From Aegilops tauschii subsp. strangulata (taxonomy: Eukaryota; Streptophyta; Magnoliopsida; Poales; Poaceae): 64,000 nt of DNA. Below the pieces are notes generated by a model. It made no database searches, was not told where the DNA came from, and saw only the letters and a program-made list of their open reading frames with translations. Positions 1 through 11,141 of this stretch are shown here, in pieces. Location of the stretch: NCBI RefSeq assembly GCF_002575655.3, contig NC_053037.3, positions 143,417,207 through 143,481,206 on the forward strand. The letters are read 5' to 3'. Position 1 is the stretch's first letter; each line of letters opens with the position of its first letter. Made by a program: the position numbers and the translations under genes.

Positions 1-1816
1 GAATCGGGGTCCTGACACCGGGAGGCGGAGGCGGCACCAGCCCCTCGCCCTTGGAGATTCGCATGAGCCAGTGGCACTTTCGGGTTGTGTGGTTGGACGG
101 CTTCGCGCCGCTGTGGAACTTGCAGGGGGCGTCGAGAGTCTGCTCGTAGGAGAAAGCCGGCTGCCAAGCCGGCCTGCCACCCTTCTTCTTGGGAGCGGGC
201 CGCTCTTCGGGCTGCTCATCTTCAACTGTGGCCACTTGCCGACTGGTGGAGGGCGGCATAGGGGCCTTGCGCTTGTGATCGTTCTGGTAGGGGCGCCGAT
301 TGGAGTCGCCAGCCGGCGTCTTGGGAGCCGGAGCGATCACCTTCCCAGAGGCGTCCACTCGAAGCTCGGTCTTCATAGAGGAGTCGGCCGTGGCGTACTT
401 GTCCGCGATGATCAGCAGCTCGTCGAGGGTAGCCGGCTCCTCGCAGAGGAGTCGGTGCTTGAGGAGGGTGCCCTCTCGGCACCCGGCGGTGAAGTACTCG
501 ATGGCCTGAACCTCGTGCACCCCCTCGCAGGAATTGCGGAGCTCGGCCCACCGCGTGAGGTAGTCGCGGGTCGACTCGTTTGGCCCTTGGACGCATAGGG
601 AGAGCTGGCGAGGCTTGGGAGGCCGCTTGTATGTGCTGGTGAAGTTACGGAGAAAGACTTCCATGAAGTCCAGCCAGCTGTTGATGCTGTAGGGCTTGAG
701 GCTGTTGAGCCAGGTGCGCGTCGTGCCCTGTAGCATGAGGGGGACGTACTTCACGGCTACGCGCCGATTGCCGTTGGCTATGCTGACAGCAGTAGAGTAG
801 TCGATGAGCCAATCTTCCGGCTTTACAGAGCCGTTGTACTTAGGCGTGTCTCTGGGGAGCGAGAACCCTTTGGGGAAGGGCTCGTCGCGGATGCGGGGGC
901 CAAAGCATGGCGGACCGACATCATCTTCTTCTTCTAGCACCAGGGACCGAGCCAGGCGGTCGATCCGGTGGCGGGCGTCGTTCTCGCCGACTCCTTCGTG
1001 GTGGCCTAGTCGGCCACCAAGAGTCGGATGCGTGACAGGCGGCAGGGTGGGGTATCTCTCACATCGAGGCGGGGGAGGACGCGGATTTCCTTGGCGCTCC
1101 ACCGCTCGAGGGCGGCCTTCCGCGTCGCGCTCGATGATGATACGAGTCCGGCTGCGGCTAGCAGCCGGCTCCTTGTCTATCCTCACGCGGGCGCCGCTCG
1201 TAGTCGGTGACCGGGATGTCGCGGCGTGCTCCCGGCGCGGGGGAGGACTCTCAGCGCGGGCGCCGGCTTTGTGCCACTCTGCGGCCGCGTCGATCAGCTG
1301 CTGGATCCGCCTTGTCATGTAGGGGAGCTCATCGGCTCCCAGCCCATTTAGCTCTTCAGCGGCCGCCTGAGCGGCTCGCAGGTTCTCGAGCGGGGTGGCG
1401 TAGACGGGGCGGTCTGCCCCCAGCATGCTGGCGATAGCCGCGCCGTGCTTCTGGACGAAGCCGGCTTGGCTCGGCCCGCCACGAGGCGGCGTGCCAAAGG
1501 CGGCGCGGTCGACATCGCGCTGGTGAGCCTCGGTGAGGCGTCTCATGGAGGCTATCTTCTGGCCTTCCGCGATGAGGGTGAGCTGACGTGCCTCCAAGGT
1601 CTCGGCATCGGCGTCGGCCGGGATGGGGACGGATAAGTCGTGCATCGCCGCTTGCAGGGCGTCGTAGGCGTTCTCGCCCGAGTTGGCGACGTGGCTAATG
1701 ACCAACACTTCGGTGATAGCGCTGCTGCCGCTGTCAGCTCGAGGGAGAGGGTCGTCAAAGACCACCACGTCGAAGGGGTAGGCGTCGAGCGATGCCGTGT
1801 CGGAATCGACAAGCAT
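1..1816 (-). CDS. gag: Gag of Gypsy element R1 (open, partial)
   Basis: Reading the minus strand from the ATG at 1816, I find no stop codon to the window edge, about 605 codons. The first ~300 residues are a charged, low-complexity N-terminal region. A retrotransposon gag (capsid) domain follows, with the signature WLNSLKPYSINSW and, later, YLTRWAELRNSCEGVHEVQA. Near the left edge is a degenerate Cys/His cluster of C-x2-H...C-H type. Gag forms the virus-like particle that packages element RNA. The frame stays open upstream of 1816 to the primer-binding site, but 1816 is the first in-frame ATG. The homologous gag in R8 (58506-61899) is frameshifted, so this copy is much better preserved. Protease and pol would follow off the left edge. 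Confidence 0.85.
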   Translation of the reverse strand, partial: MLVDSDTASLDAYPFDVVVFDDPLPRADSGSSAITEVLVISHVANSGENAYDALQAAMHDLSVPIPADADAETLEARQLTLIAEGQKIASMRRLTEAHQRDVDRAAFGTPPRGGPSQAGFVQKHGAAIASMLGADRPVYATPLENLRAAQAAAEELNGLGADELPYMTRRIQQLIDAAAEWHKAGARAESPPPRREHAATSRSPTTSGARVRIDKEPAASRSRTRIIIERDAEGRPRAVERQGNPRPPPPRCERYPTLPPVTHPTLGGRLGHHEGVGENDARHRIDRLARSLVLEEEDDVGPPCFGPRIRDEPFPKGFSLPRDTPKYNGSVKPEDWLIDYSTAVSIANGNRRVAVKYVPLMLQGTTRTWLNSLKPYSINSWLDFMEVFLRNFTSTYKRPPKPRQLSLCVQGPNESTRDYLTRWAELRNSCEGVHEVQAIEYFTAGCREGTLLKHRLLCEEPATLDELLIIADKYATADSSMKTELRVDASGKVIAPAPKTPAGDSNRRPYQNDHKRKAPMPPSTSRQVATVEDEQPEERPAPKKKGGRPAWQPAFSYEQTLDAPCKFHSGAKPSNHTTRKCHWLMRISKGEGLVPPPPPGVRTPI

Positions 1817-2109
1817 CGGGTCGCTGGAGCCGACCGACTCCAAGTCTACAGCAGGCTCACTGGAGACGTGAAGTTGGTTGAGGAGGCTGACGAGGCGGCT
1901 CTCGGGGTAGTCCGTGCCCGCGTCGGACGCGGGCTCGTCAGAGATGCGAGTCTCGCCGAGCAGATCGGCGAGGCAGCTCGCTGTGCAGGCGTCGTCGACG
2001 CCTTGCAGCGCGTCGGGGCAAACGCCATCGGGCACAGCAGGCTGGCTGCGCTCGCGGGGGAGAAAAAGGGTTCCCGTCCAGAACAGGTCTCCGGACAACG
2101 GTGCACCTG

Positions 2110-2127
2110 GCCACACGGTGGGTGCCA
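2110..2127 (-). other. R1 primer-binding site
   Basis: TGGCACCCACCGTGTGG begins two bases inside the 5' LTR end. It matches the complement of the plant tRNA-Lys(CUU) 3' end with two mismatches. N has the perfect version at 22848-22865. Confidence 0.75.
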
Positions 2128-2129
2128 AA

Positions 2130-3296
2130 TGTCGGTTGGTACATGCGACATATGCCAACGGGTGGCTTATCATTGTGGGAGCCAGTAAGGCGTCGCCGGT
2201 GCCTGGAAACGGGATGAGGCGAAGACATGCACGCCGGCGAATCTTACCCAGGTTCGGGGCTCTCCATGGAGATAACACCCCTAGTCCTGCTCTGCGGGTC
2301 TCCGCATGATCACTAGATCAAACCGAGTAGCTACAAGTGCTCCTTGAGCTGTCGGATTCGAGGGAGAAGAAGAGCTGGGCTAGCTCTCCCTTTCCTCTCT
2401 ATATGGTGTGTGTGTAACTCTATGAGACCAACCCTTTGCATGGGTGCCCCGGGGGATTTATATAGGCCTACCCCCGGGGGTACAATTGTAATCCGGCTGG
2501 GCGCGGGTCCCAGCCATCAGTGTCTGTGTTCGCAGGCTTCTCCGCCGGCCATTGGCGCCCGCCGACTGGTGTGTCCCGCCGGCTGCCGGCCTCTTGGTCG
2601 ACAGGTCGGCCCCACCGCTTGGGGGTCTTGTCGGCGGCTGGTTACTGTTGCCTTGCCCCTGATGACGAGGGCTTTGTCGAGGTAAGCGTGGCTACAGTGT
2701 GCCTCCTTGCGAGCCCTCACTGTAGCCTTACCTCGTCTTGTCTCCTTAATGTGGCACATGTTTCGAGGGAGGGGGTAGCCGGCTCCTGGGGGCCGGCTAC
2801 GCCCCTGGCCGACTGGGGGAGGCCGGGCCGCCTTCGTGCATCTCTCTGGCTAAAGGGGCCCGCCGCCCGCGGGCCGTACTGTCGTCTGTCGTGGATGACG
2901 TTGAGGCCAACATGGCTACAGTGCCGAGCCGGACGGGAGATGTCTGACCCATACGGCGTCCTGTGGCCATGCCTGCTTCGGGATTCGGGGTTAGTGGGCC
3001 GTACTGCGACCACGCCCCGTCTTGTCACCGTTATGTGGACATAGTCTTGGTGGGTGCAATCTTGGCCGACTTTTGGGAGTCGGTCGTTTTGGAGCCGGCT
3101 TCCTGGAGTCGGCTATTTCGTAGCTTTCTTGTGGAAGGTTTCTGGGACTGGGTCGCCTTCTGAGAGTCGGCCCCTGGGATAGCCGGCCGGGGGAAGGCAG
3201 CCCAGTGCTTCGAATGCCTGAAGGCTCAAATGGCCTGATAATTCATTGAGGAGCCAGGGGGGTCGGTTAGGCTACCCGTGGCCATTTACTCCGACA
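2130..3296 (-). repeat. R1 5' LTR (1167 bp)
   Basis: On the minus strand it starts TGTCGGAGTAAATGGCC at 3296 and ends CCGACA at 2130, giving the usual TG...CA ends. It is followed directly by a primer-binding site, which makes it the 5' LTR. It aligns along its length with the plus-strand LTR at 47485-48633, including the stretch ending in ATGATAAGCCA. It carries a TATA box at 2457-2464. Confidence 0.9.
2457..2464 (-). promoter_or_regulatory. TATA box of R1 LTR
   Basis: TATATAAA on the minus strand, just downstream of a G-rich stretch. The same motif sits at the same place in the R7 LTR (48263-48270). It would set the start of element RNA. Confidence 0.65.
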
Positions 3297-3612
3297 ACGT
3301 GCATGACATGCCACGGCTAGCGCTTGCCCATCACGCGGCCCCCTCGGGCGTGTCGACAGGCTTCTCAGGAGTTTCCCGGACGCGCAACCTCCCGAACCAG
3401 TGCGGGGCTCATCCAGGCTAAGGTAAACCGCGACAACAACAAACTTACCCCAAGATACGTGAGTTCATGAAGACACATATTCTGTTCGGCCTAAAAAGAT
3501 AGAGGCAGTAATATATTTACATGAGGGGCTTCCCCTCCAAAAATGCTCTCACAACCTCTAGGGCCATGCCCGAGCCTCTGCGTGCAGGACAGACAGCTGG
3601 GAAACGCGGGAC
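3297..3612. other. 3' untranslated region of the R2 antisense gene
   Basis: No open frame of note. It lies directly downstream of the stop codon of the antisense gene and up to the R1 insertion point, so it is probably that gene's 3' flank. Confidence 0.5.
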
Positions 3613-6600
3613 TCAGTCGGACATGTCGCTCGCCGCATCGCCTTCGGACGCATCGCTGGCATCATCGTCACCTCCACCGGCATCATCATCACCTTCGACG
3701 GCACCACCGTCACCGTCGTCGACCACATCGCCCTCGTCTGCCGCGACCACCACCGCGTCGTCTTTGGAAGCGAAGGCCCTGACCAGCGCATCCACATTGT
3801 CCTCCACCCACCGCGCCAGGTCGCCCCGGATGGCCTGCGGAACTAGAGTGATGGCAGCGTCAAAGTCAATGTCCTGGTAGGTGTTCTGGAGATGGCTGAA
3901 GACACGGGAGAATGCGCGCTCGAGCAAGCTGCGACTCCTCTCTGCGACAAGCTGGCGAGCCCTCGCGGAACGGTTCTCCAGGCACATCACCACCTCAGTG
4001 AAGAAGCAAAGATGACTGGCGTAGTCGTCCGCGTGGGGATGAGGGGCATTCTCGTCGCAGATGTGGCCCAGCGCGGTGTTGGCCCTGTTCCTGAGACCCT
4101 GGAGCATGGGGGCGCGCACGCGCTCCAACGTCCGCCGCTGAAGCATTTCCTCCCTGTTCTGCCGCGCAATGGCCTCGGCGTCGATAACCCGCTGCTGAAG
4201 AGGGAGCAGCCCAGCGCGGGCGGAAGCTAGCTCGGCCTGCACAAAGACCAGGGAGGCTGCGGCGGGCTCCTCTCGCCGCTCCGCCTCAACCTACTTAGAC
4301 TTGAGGGCGACAGTCCTGCCCGCAGCCTCGGCTTCAACTCGCTTCAGCTTCAGGTCATACCTACCCTCAAGATCCATGCGAGCCTCGGCCACCCGGCGAT
4401 CGACCTCCTCCTGGGCCCTGGCCTCGCGCGCGCCAACAATGTTCTCCGCTTGGGCAACCTGACGCTCCCTCGTCTCCAGTCGCTCAAGCGCAAGGCTACG
4501 CTCCACGGCCTCCAGCGCCAACGCCTCCTCGCGCTTCCAGATCTCTTCCTCTTCGGCAGGCGCCCCCCTCAACGACGCGAGGACGGCTCTGCGCGCCTCC
4601 ACTTGCTGCTCCAAGGAGGCGCTCCAGGCTTGGAGCTGCCACGCGCTTCTCCTCGGCCTCACGACGGCGGTCGGCTTCCCGGGCCTCTTCCTGAGCTCGA
4701 GAGCAGGCCTGTCGTGAGTCTGCGAGGGAAGCCTCGGCCTTCGTGATATCAAGCTCGCACTGGTGGCGCCCGAGGTTAATAGCCACCTTCAGCTTGTGCC
4801 GCTCCTCCACCAACCGAAGATCCTCGGCCATGAGGCACGCATCCACATTCAGGAGCTCTTCACCAAGCCGGTTCATCGCGCCCAACGCCTCCCGAAAGAG
4901 CTCGTGGCGGACGACGCTCCCTCCTTGCGCTGACTTGAGCATGCTGCTGACTCCGTCCTCCGCCGCGGGGGCCGCAGAGGAGGCCCGAAGTGGCTCACCC
5001 CCTCTCAGCAGGGGGCTGGTGGCTGGCACCCACCTGGTTGCTGGCTAGGCCTCACGAGAGTCCCGAGAAAACGGAGACCCGCCACCTGAAGAGGACCCCA
5101 GGATCAAAGCCAACCAACCGTAGTCCAAGACCAGGGGAGGGGCCCTTGGCACACTAGCCGCGCTCCAAGCAAGGCCGACAAGAGGAGGCGACGAAGGCGT
5201 GAGCTCAAGGCACCCCGCTGGCGGGCCGGCTTCCCCGGCTGGTCCCACGCCGGGGGCAGCGTGCGGGCTCGCAGCGTGCAGGCCTAGTGGGGGAGACGGG
5301 GCGAGAGGAGGTCGTTTCTCAGGAGATTCTGCGGCCCTGGCGGAAGGGATCCTGAAGAGCCATCGACAGGAAGAGGAGCAGCACTCAAAAAATCGCAAAG
5401 ATAAGGTACTTACTCGTCAATGACGATATACTTCCTCCGCTTCAGCGGCCCGAAGGCGCCACCGCTGCAGCTCGGAGATTCCTTCCTCTTGCGGAGCTCC
5501 TCGAAGTCCACGCGGAGCCGGCCGAAGCAGTGAACATGGGGACCATCTCGGGGCGCAACTGGAGAAACGCCCAAGGAGTCCTCAGGGGCGTCAAGCTGGG
5601 GGAAGCTGACGAGCTCCGCCTCGTAGCAGCCTGCCGAGGCCTCAGGGGCTTCGACCTCGGGAACAGCGGGCTGCGCCGCCTCCTCAGCTGCCACCCCAGC
5701 GTGGGGATCCCGGGTTCCCGAGGATGACGCCTCGGGAGCCTCTGGCTGCATTGACACGTCTGCACCAGCGCCCCCGGCCTCCGACGATACTTGCCCCCTA
5801 GCATCCACTCTTGGGGCAGGATCGGGGCTGGTGGCAAGGAGAGGGACCACGATGATGGGGTTCTCACGGGGCCCCACCAGGCCGACTGGACGTAGCCCCC
5901 ACTAATCAAAGGAGGGCATGTGCTCCATGAATTGCACCTTGTTCGAGCAGCGGTACAGAAGATAGCTCTTCCCCGGCAGGTCGTCAGGCAACGGGACGCC
6001 TGTCAGGACCTCGAGCATCGTTCGCCGCGCCTCAAGGGGGAGCCCAGACTCCTGAAGTCTCATGTGGTCATTGCTTCTGAGCAAGGCCCACATCGGCCGA
6101 GAGTGACGCTGAAGCGGAGCGATTCGGTGCCGGACGAACTCCTTCACCACAATAGGCGCAGTCATGTCGTGGTCTTTCAGTATCTTCAACCTGAGCCACA
6201 CGGGGACAAGGCAAGGATCGGCGAGCCTCTGATGGCACCAACCGGAGTTGGGAATGGCGGGCGCCGACGGAGAAGAGAGCAGGGGATGCGCACTCCGATA
6301 TCAACAAATACCCACCGCGTCCGAAATTCGCTCGTGGATGGTGAAAGCTCAAAGTCGATTCCCGCACCGGCCGTCGCCGCCACGGCCTGAAGCTTAGGCA
6401 TCTCGAGGTCTGTCGGGGATCAGTCAGGTGCAACGAGAAGAAGTGGCGAAGAAGGGCCACCGAAGGAGCAATGCGGACAATGGCCTCGCAAACAAAGGCG
6501 AAGACGGCGAGAAGGGTCACGGATTGGGGATCAAGGTGCAGCATGTGGATCTGATAGTGGGCAAGCACTGCGTTGAAGAAGGCAGAGAAAGGAGGAACCA

Positions 6601-6844
6601 GGCCGGCCCAAAGGGCGTCGATGAAGAATGGAACCTCGGTGGCTGTCCGGTCAATGCGAGCACAAGACGCAGGCCAGGCCACCGTTTTCCCCCACTCATT
6701 GAAGCTGGAGGCGAGCATGGGGCGCACCTTGTCCATGGCTTCTTAGTTGAGCACTAGCGACCTGCCAACGGCGGGCTCAATGGTCGGATGTAGTTCAGCA
6801 GAGGACATGGGCTCCTTCCCTTTCTCCATCTGATCTAGCGCCAT
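3613..6844 (-). pseudogene. Antisense gene of R2, Transposase_28 ('putative gypsy type transposon') type
   Basis: The gene runs opposite to its element. From the ATG at 6844 there is a stop after about 34 codons. A conserved block follows (LWAGLVPPFSAFFNAVL, then LLAVFAFVCEAIVRIAPSVA) that matches the plant Transposase_28 family (PF04195). Frameshifts occur near 6400 and 6200 and a stop near 5905. Next come a basic segment ending PLKRRKYIVIDE, a GTAAGT splice donor at about 5409, and long heptad-like coiled-coil stretches (roughly 5000-4250). The C-terminal domain at 4242-3613 ends in an Asp/Gly-rich acidic tail. Such aORFs between integrase and 3' LTR are known in plant Gypsy elements; their function is not established. 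This copy cannot make a full protein. Confidence 0.8.
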
Positions 6845-7117
6845 GGCGATGGGAGAGATCAGCTCAGATCGGATTGGGGGAAGGAGGTGGGTTTCGAGGA
6901 AGCGGAAGAATTGGGGGAGCGCGCCGCAACAAGGGGGAGGAAATCATGTAGACTGTGGTGGCCGCCTAGCCAGGCGGGTATCAAGGTAGCGTGGGGAAGC
7001 GGAGACGCCCACGTCCAATCAACCGCCACGCGTCGACCAAGGCCGCAGGCTGTTGGGGCCCTTGGCGCTCCGCACTTGCCCTTTGGCTTTGCCTCGAAGC
7101 CAAGTCCGAGCGTGCCT

Positions 7118-7133
7118 TGGGCCCGGGGGCTAC
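7118..7133 (+). other. R2 polypurine tract
   Basis: GGGCCCGGGGGCTAC lies directly before the 3' LTR, where plus-strand DNA synthesis is primed. It fixes the element's orientation as plus. Confidence 0.75.
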
Positions 7134-8030
7134 TGTCGGCGTTCTGGGAATGGGGGTCCACAGACTTGCCTCCCTGCAGCCCAAGGCGTGGCTCTGCGAG
7201 CGGGCCCGTACGACTCATCTTCACCAACAAGCTTTCAGGACCCTCACGAGGGGCCAAGCCTCGCGAGGCGGACGACACAAGACCTCCTCGGGAGCGGCCT
7301 CACCCGGCTGGCTCGCGAGGTGCGAAGAAATCAAGGCAAGGCAAACCTCGTCAGGATCCACTGACGTGAGCCATGACGATCGAGACCAGGCGGGCGCCAG
7401 CGCGCCCAGTGTCCTTGTTTCCACTTTGGTGCTAAGGAGGCAAGCGCAGGCGAGGAGTACCGAGCGTTAAGCAAAGGTTTCCCTATCGGTGCAACGAGAC
7501 CAAGACCAGCAGGACGGCAGGATGGAGGTCACCGTGGGGCCCAAGACGGCGTCACCACTAGAGCCTCTAGCAGGCGAAGACTACTTTTGTCAGGATAAGC
7601 TGTACTAGCTGTCCCCTTTCAAATTGGCCGTTGTGGGATCCCTTCCCGCTCAATATTTGGGAAGAGGACCAGGGCCTCTATAAATAGGACTAGCCACCAT
7701 AGTAGGAGGGGGAGATCATCTCATTTGGATCGGATCCCCATCCACACAATTTCACCAAGCACAAGAACACCTCTCCTCAGGAGGCTGTTCTTCCCCTTGT
7801 ACTGTTCATCCTCAGCCCGAGAGGTAATCCACCACCACCACACTGGAGTAGGGTATTACACCACAACGATGGCCCGAACCAGTATAAATCTTGTGTCCCT
7901 TGTGTTGCAAGTTCGTCGAGCTAGCTTAGAGATCGCGAAGCATTTGAGGGTGTGATCTGTGAGGGAGTGATCTTCGCGCGCACCCCAGATTTCGAACCTT
8001 AAGGGTTTTGCCAGAACCCGAGATCCGACA
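7134..8030 (+). repeat. R2 3' LTR (897 bp)
   Basis: Starts TGTCGGCGTTCTGGG and ends GATCCGACA. It is preceded by a polypurine tract. It has a TATA box at 7679-7686 and matches the LTRs at 11142-12023, 30780-31649, 32853-33737 and 37585-38483. Confidence 0.9.
7679..7686 (+). promoter_or_regulatory. TATA box of R2 LTR
   Basis: TATAAATA inside CCTCTATAAATAGGACTAG. The same motif in the same context occurs at 38132-38139 (plus) and, reversed, at 11475-11482, 31111-31118 and 33194-33201. Confidence 0.7.
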
Positions 8031-8749
8031 AGCTCCTCTTACTCTAGCTCCAGCTTCTCCACCTTGTCGGCGTGGTCCAAGGCCAGAGCATCGAGTGCAT
8101 CCTTATGCTTCTGCTCCAGCTCTTGGGTCCGCTGCATGACGACCTTCTCGATCTCCTCGTCCTTGCCGCGAAGCGTGGCGGCAAGCGCCTGCTCACGAGC
8201 AACGAGGTCCTCTTCTTGAGTGTCCAGAAGAGCTTGCTGCTACCTCCGGTCAGCTTTGTCCTTGGCGGCCTGTCCCTTCGCCGTCTCTTGGGCCTTCTCG
8301 ATGTCGGCCTGCTTCAGGAGGAGCTCTCGCTTGCGCTCATCTAGCTCACCCTGGGCGGTCCTCAGTTCCTCCCGGGCCTCGCCGAACCAGACTTGCGTCT
8401 GAGCGACGCGCTCCTGAAAATCTGGTTCCTCCTTGTCCACAGCCGCCATCCCGGAGTTCACCTTATCTTGGCGGGCACGGTGGAGCGCCTGAAGCTTCTG
8501 GAAATTGGCACTCATGGCCCGGAGGAGCTGCTCCTCTTGGGAACCGCCGCCGCTGGTGCTCGCTTCATCGACAACCTGGAGCCTGGCGAAGGCGAGCACC
8601 TCATCGTCGGAAACCTCCCCTTCGGTTGGCGCTCTGGTGCTTGCCGTCCCTGGGAGGCGGATGAACTGATCATCACCCACCCTCAAGTACGTACCCAGGG
8701 TGGGGGCTGCGGGGGAGGAAGGCTAGTCATCGGCCACCCCCTCCCCGGC

Positions 8750-8905
8750 AGGCTCCTTGGCGGCCTCCTCGACAGCAGCCTTGCCGGCCTCCCCGACAGC
8801 AGCCTCGCCGGTCTCCTCGGCAGGCCCCTTGCCGGCCTCCCCGGTCTCCCCGACAGGCCCCTTGCTGCCTCCCCGGTCTCTCCGGCAGGTCCTTTGGCGG
8901 CCTCC
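8750..8905 (-). repeat. GC-rich tandem repeat in the R3 antisense gene
   Basis: About six imperfect units of ~24 bp built on GGCCTCCCCGACAGCAGCC/CCTTGCCGGCCTCCCCGG. In one minus-strand frame they would code Ala/Gly/Glu/Lys-rich repeats. Unit number probably varies between copies. Confidence 0.55.
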
Positions 8906-10364
8906 TCGACGGCGGACTTGGCGGCTTCCCCAGCAGCGATCTTGGTGGCCTTAGCTTCGGCATCCTTGGTGACCTCCTCGATAACAGTGTCAATGTCTTC
9001 CTGGTCCGTCAAGGGAGGGTCTGGCAACCAGAAAGGGGAATGCATCAAGGCCAAAATCGAAATTCAGAACAAAAGGAAAAAGGGAACACTGCATGGCAGA
9101 AATGGTGGGGGATGGAAGGCAGGTAGCTTACCTATGCTGAGCTGAGGAGAAGTAGTTCCCTCCCCGCCAATGTTCGTTGCCGATACGGAGCCACCAGTTC
9201 CCATGCTTGCCGCCTCTTCCTCCATGCACGTGGGCTCGGTGGTAGGTGCCCTTGCCGGAGATGCCCTCTGGGTGGCGTGGTCGATGGGGGCGGCGTGTCA
9301 GGGGCGGCCCTCAGCGGCTCCTCTTGTTGCCGCTCTCCTCCTACAAATCCGGCAAGGTCAGCACCAAGGATACACGCCCCAACGCCCGCCGATGGGGAGT
9401 GAATAATGGACTCACGTTGGGGCTGGAGTAGGGGCTGCGCTGAGGGCTGGTGTCCAGGCTGGTCACCACCAACACCGGCGTGCGCCGAGCGCTCGCCGGG
9501 GGCTCGCCGCGTGTCAAAGCCTTGGCCCTCTTCGCCACCCTCTGGGCCAGCATCTCCGTGTCATTGTGAAGATAAGATCAAGTCAGGGAAAGATGGCATA
9601 GGCCGAGGGTTAGTAAATGATGAGGGGCAAGGTGCTTACTCGTCCTCCTCCGCTGGCCTCCTCTTCTTCTTTGGGCTAAAGGACCCAAGATCGAAATCGG
9701 CATCCGGGGTGCCGTCCGAAGGAGGAGGAGAAGGGGATGGGGTCCTGCGCTGCTTGGACGAGGAAGAGGCGGCGGCCGCAGCCTTCTTCGCTATCACAGC
9801 CCTCGTCTGGCGCACGGGCTGTGCCTGGGCCTGTTGCCACTGCGTGGTCTTGCCGGGCCGGACCGGCTCGCCGGAGCTAGCCCGCCGTAGGGCGCGTTTC
9901 CTCCCCGGGGCCGAGGAGTCATCCGCCTCTGTCTCCTCTTCGGCCGACTCCTTGACCGCTTCTTCAACGAGAGGGGCCCCAGCGCCGGTGGCGCTAGGCT
10001 TCCCGGCAGACCCCGTCCACTCGGCGAACTCCTTCTCTTCCACGGCCACGCCGACCTCGTCCTCCATAGTGCCGAGGCTGCCGGCCTCCTCAGCAAGTGT
10101 TGCCTCCTCCGCCCTACCGGCAATGTACTGTAGCTCTTCCTCACTGGTGTCGCGAATGACCCGTGGCTCGTCACAGACATACCTCTCTGACAAGTTGTCG
10201 AAGAATGTCTGCACCAGCTCCGCCTTTGGCTCAACCCATGTCGGATCGAGGCCGTGCACGTTGAAAACCGGCATCACGGCGATGATGGCGGTCTATCAAG
10301 AATTGTTGCCCAACGGGACCACCCCGCCGGCAACCCGAACAGAGACTTGCCATCCTTGGTGGCC

Positions 10365-10436
10365 TAGCCGGTCTTCTTGGCCTTGCCGGTCTTCTCGGCC
10401 TTGCCGGTCCTCTCGTCCCTGCCGACCTCGTCAACC
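10365..10436 (-). repeat. 18-bp tandem repeat in the R3 antisense gene
   Basis: About four units of the form CTTGCCGGTCTTCTCGGC. They code short Lys/Gly/Thr repeats on the minus strand. A stop codon lies at its upstream end. Confidence 0.5.
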
Positions 10437-11136
10437 TTGAGCTGAAAAAGCCTCCTGCAAAGATGAGCGTGCTACAGCATCATGAAGTGGTGGTTCAGGC
10501 CAGGGCGGAGCCTCATGATATCGGCCGCATTCCTGAAATCCCAGGACGGCCTCCCCTTATTGTGCAGAGGGGCAATCCGGTGGCGGATGAAGTCAGCCCC
10601 GATCATTTCAAGAGTGAGCCCGGCCGAGGTGAGGCGATCGATCCTGGTGGTGGCAACCGTGAGCTTCTCATCGTCGGCATCGAGATCGCCCCATTCCTTG
10701 CTGTGGACCGGTGGCTTCCGACGGACCCGGCAGAACTCCTACTGATCTGCCTCCATAATCCAGCACCAACGGCCCCGCCACTCATCCCACCTCTCTTTCT
10801 AGGCACCCTCCGGGTACGTGCCCCTGCTCTGGGTACTCGGGATGCAGGTAATGCAGCCAGAGATGGCACCCCCTGGCAGGATGCGAGGGGTGAAGTAATG
10901 GCGGAAAAGCGCCATGCTGGGAAGCACTCCGGCAAAGCCCTCACAAAGGTGGGCAAAGAAGGCCATGCACGCCATAGTGTTCGGCATGAAATCCAGAAGG
11001 TGGAAGCTGTATGTGTGCATGATGTCATTGAAGAAATCTGAGAAAGGGGGGCAGAGCCCGCAGCAGAAATAGTCGACGCAGGAGGCGGGGATGATGTGAG
11101 TGGCGAGGTGCCCCGACATCTCCCTTCCCCATAGGG

Positions 11137-11141
11137 GCCTG
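11137..11141. repeat. Left target-site duplication of R4 (GCCTG)
   Basis: The same five bases stand at 31650-31654 directly outside the other LTR. Confidence 0.9.

Larger units (their letters stand above)
1..3296 (-). mobile_element. R1: Gypsy LTR retrotransposon, 5' part
   Basis: A minus-strand element whose 5' LTR lies at 2130-3296 and whose gag runs leftward off the window. LTR, primer-binding site and gag follow in the order expected for a Gypsy element. The right flank (3297 onward) is the 3' region of the R2 antisense gene, so R1 inserted into R2. The other end is outside the window, so no target duplication can be checked. The LTR matches the one at 47485-48633 (R7), and the gag matches that of R8, so the three form one family or close relatives. 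Confidence 0.9.
3297..8030 (+). mobile_element. R2: Gypsy LTR retrotransposon, 3' part
   Basis: A plus-strand element of which only the 3' third is in the window: an antisense gene (3613-6844), a polypurine tract and the 3' LTR (7134-8030). Its left part is cut by R1 at 3296/3297. It is inserted in the antisense gene of R3 (8031 onward). Its LTR and the ~110 bp before it match R4, R5 and R6, but its antisense gene is of another type. Confidence 0.85.
8031..11141 (-). pseudogene. Antisense gene of R3, Transposase_28 type, main part
   Basis: Continues the N-terminal exon at 31655-31797 across the R4 insertion; removing R4 and one copy of GCCTG restores the frame. The conserved block reads CGLCPPFSDFFNDIM and MAFFAHLCEGFAGVLPSMAL (11110-10940), the Transposase_28 signature. 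Stops follow at about 10800, 10740 and 10465. A 213-codon open stretch (10277-9636) is rich in Glu/Lys, ends PKKKRRPAEEDE (a likely nuclear localisation signal) and abuts a GTAAGC splice donor. Further left are a tandem-repeat segment (8905-8750) and a coiled coil (8686-8040) cut by R2. The product would have been a nuclear coiled-coil protein of unknown role. The gene is inactive. Confidence 0.75.

Noticed and set aside
71..598. Plus-strand 175-codon open frame opposite the R1 gag
   Set aside because: The minus strand carries a long open frame with clear capsid motifs; this one is its GC-rich shadow with no domain signature.
9406..10440. 344-codon plus-strand open frame
   Set aside because: It overlaps the R3 antisense gene, whose minus-strand frame has the family motifs. 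Its Ser/Arg-rich composition is what the reverse of Glu/Ala-rich coding gives.
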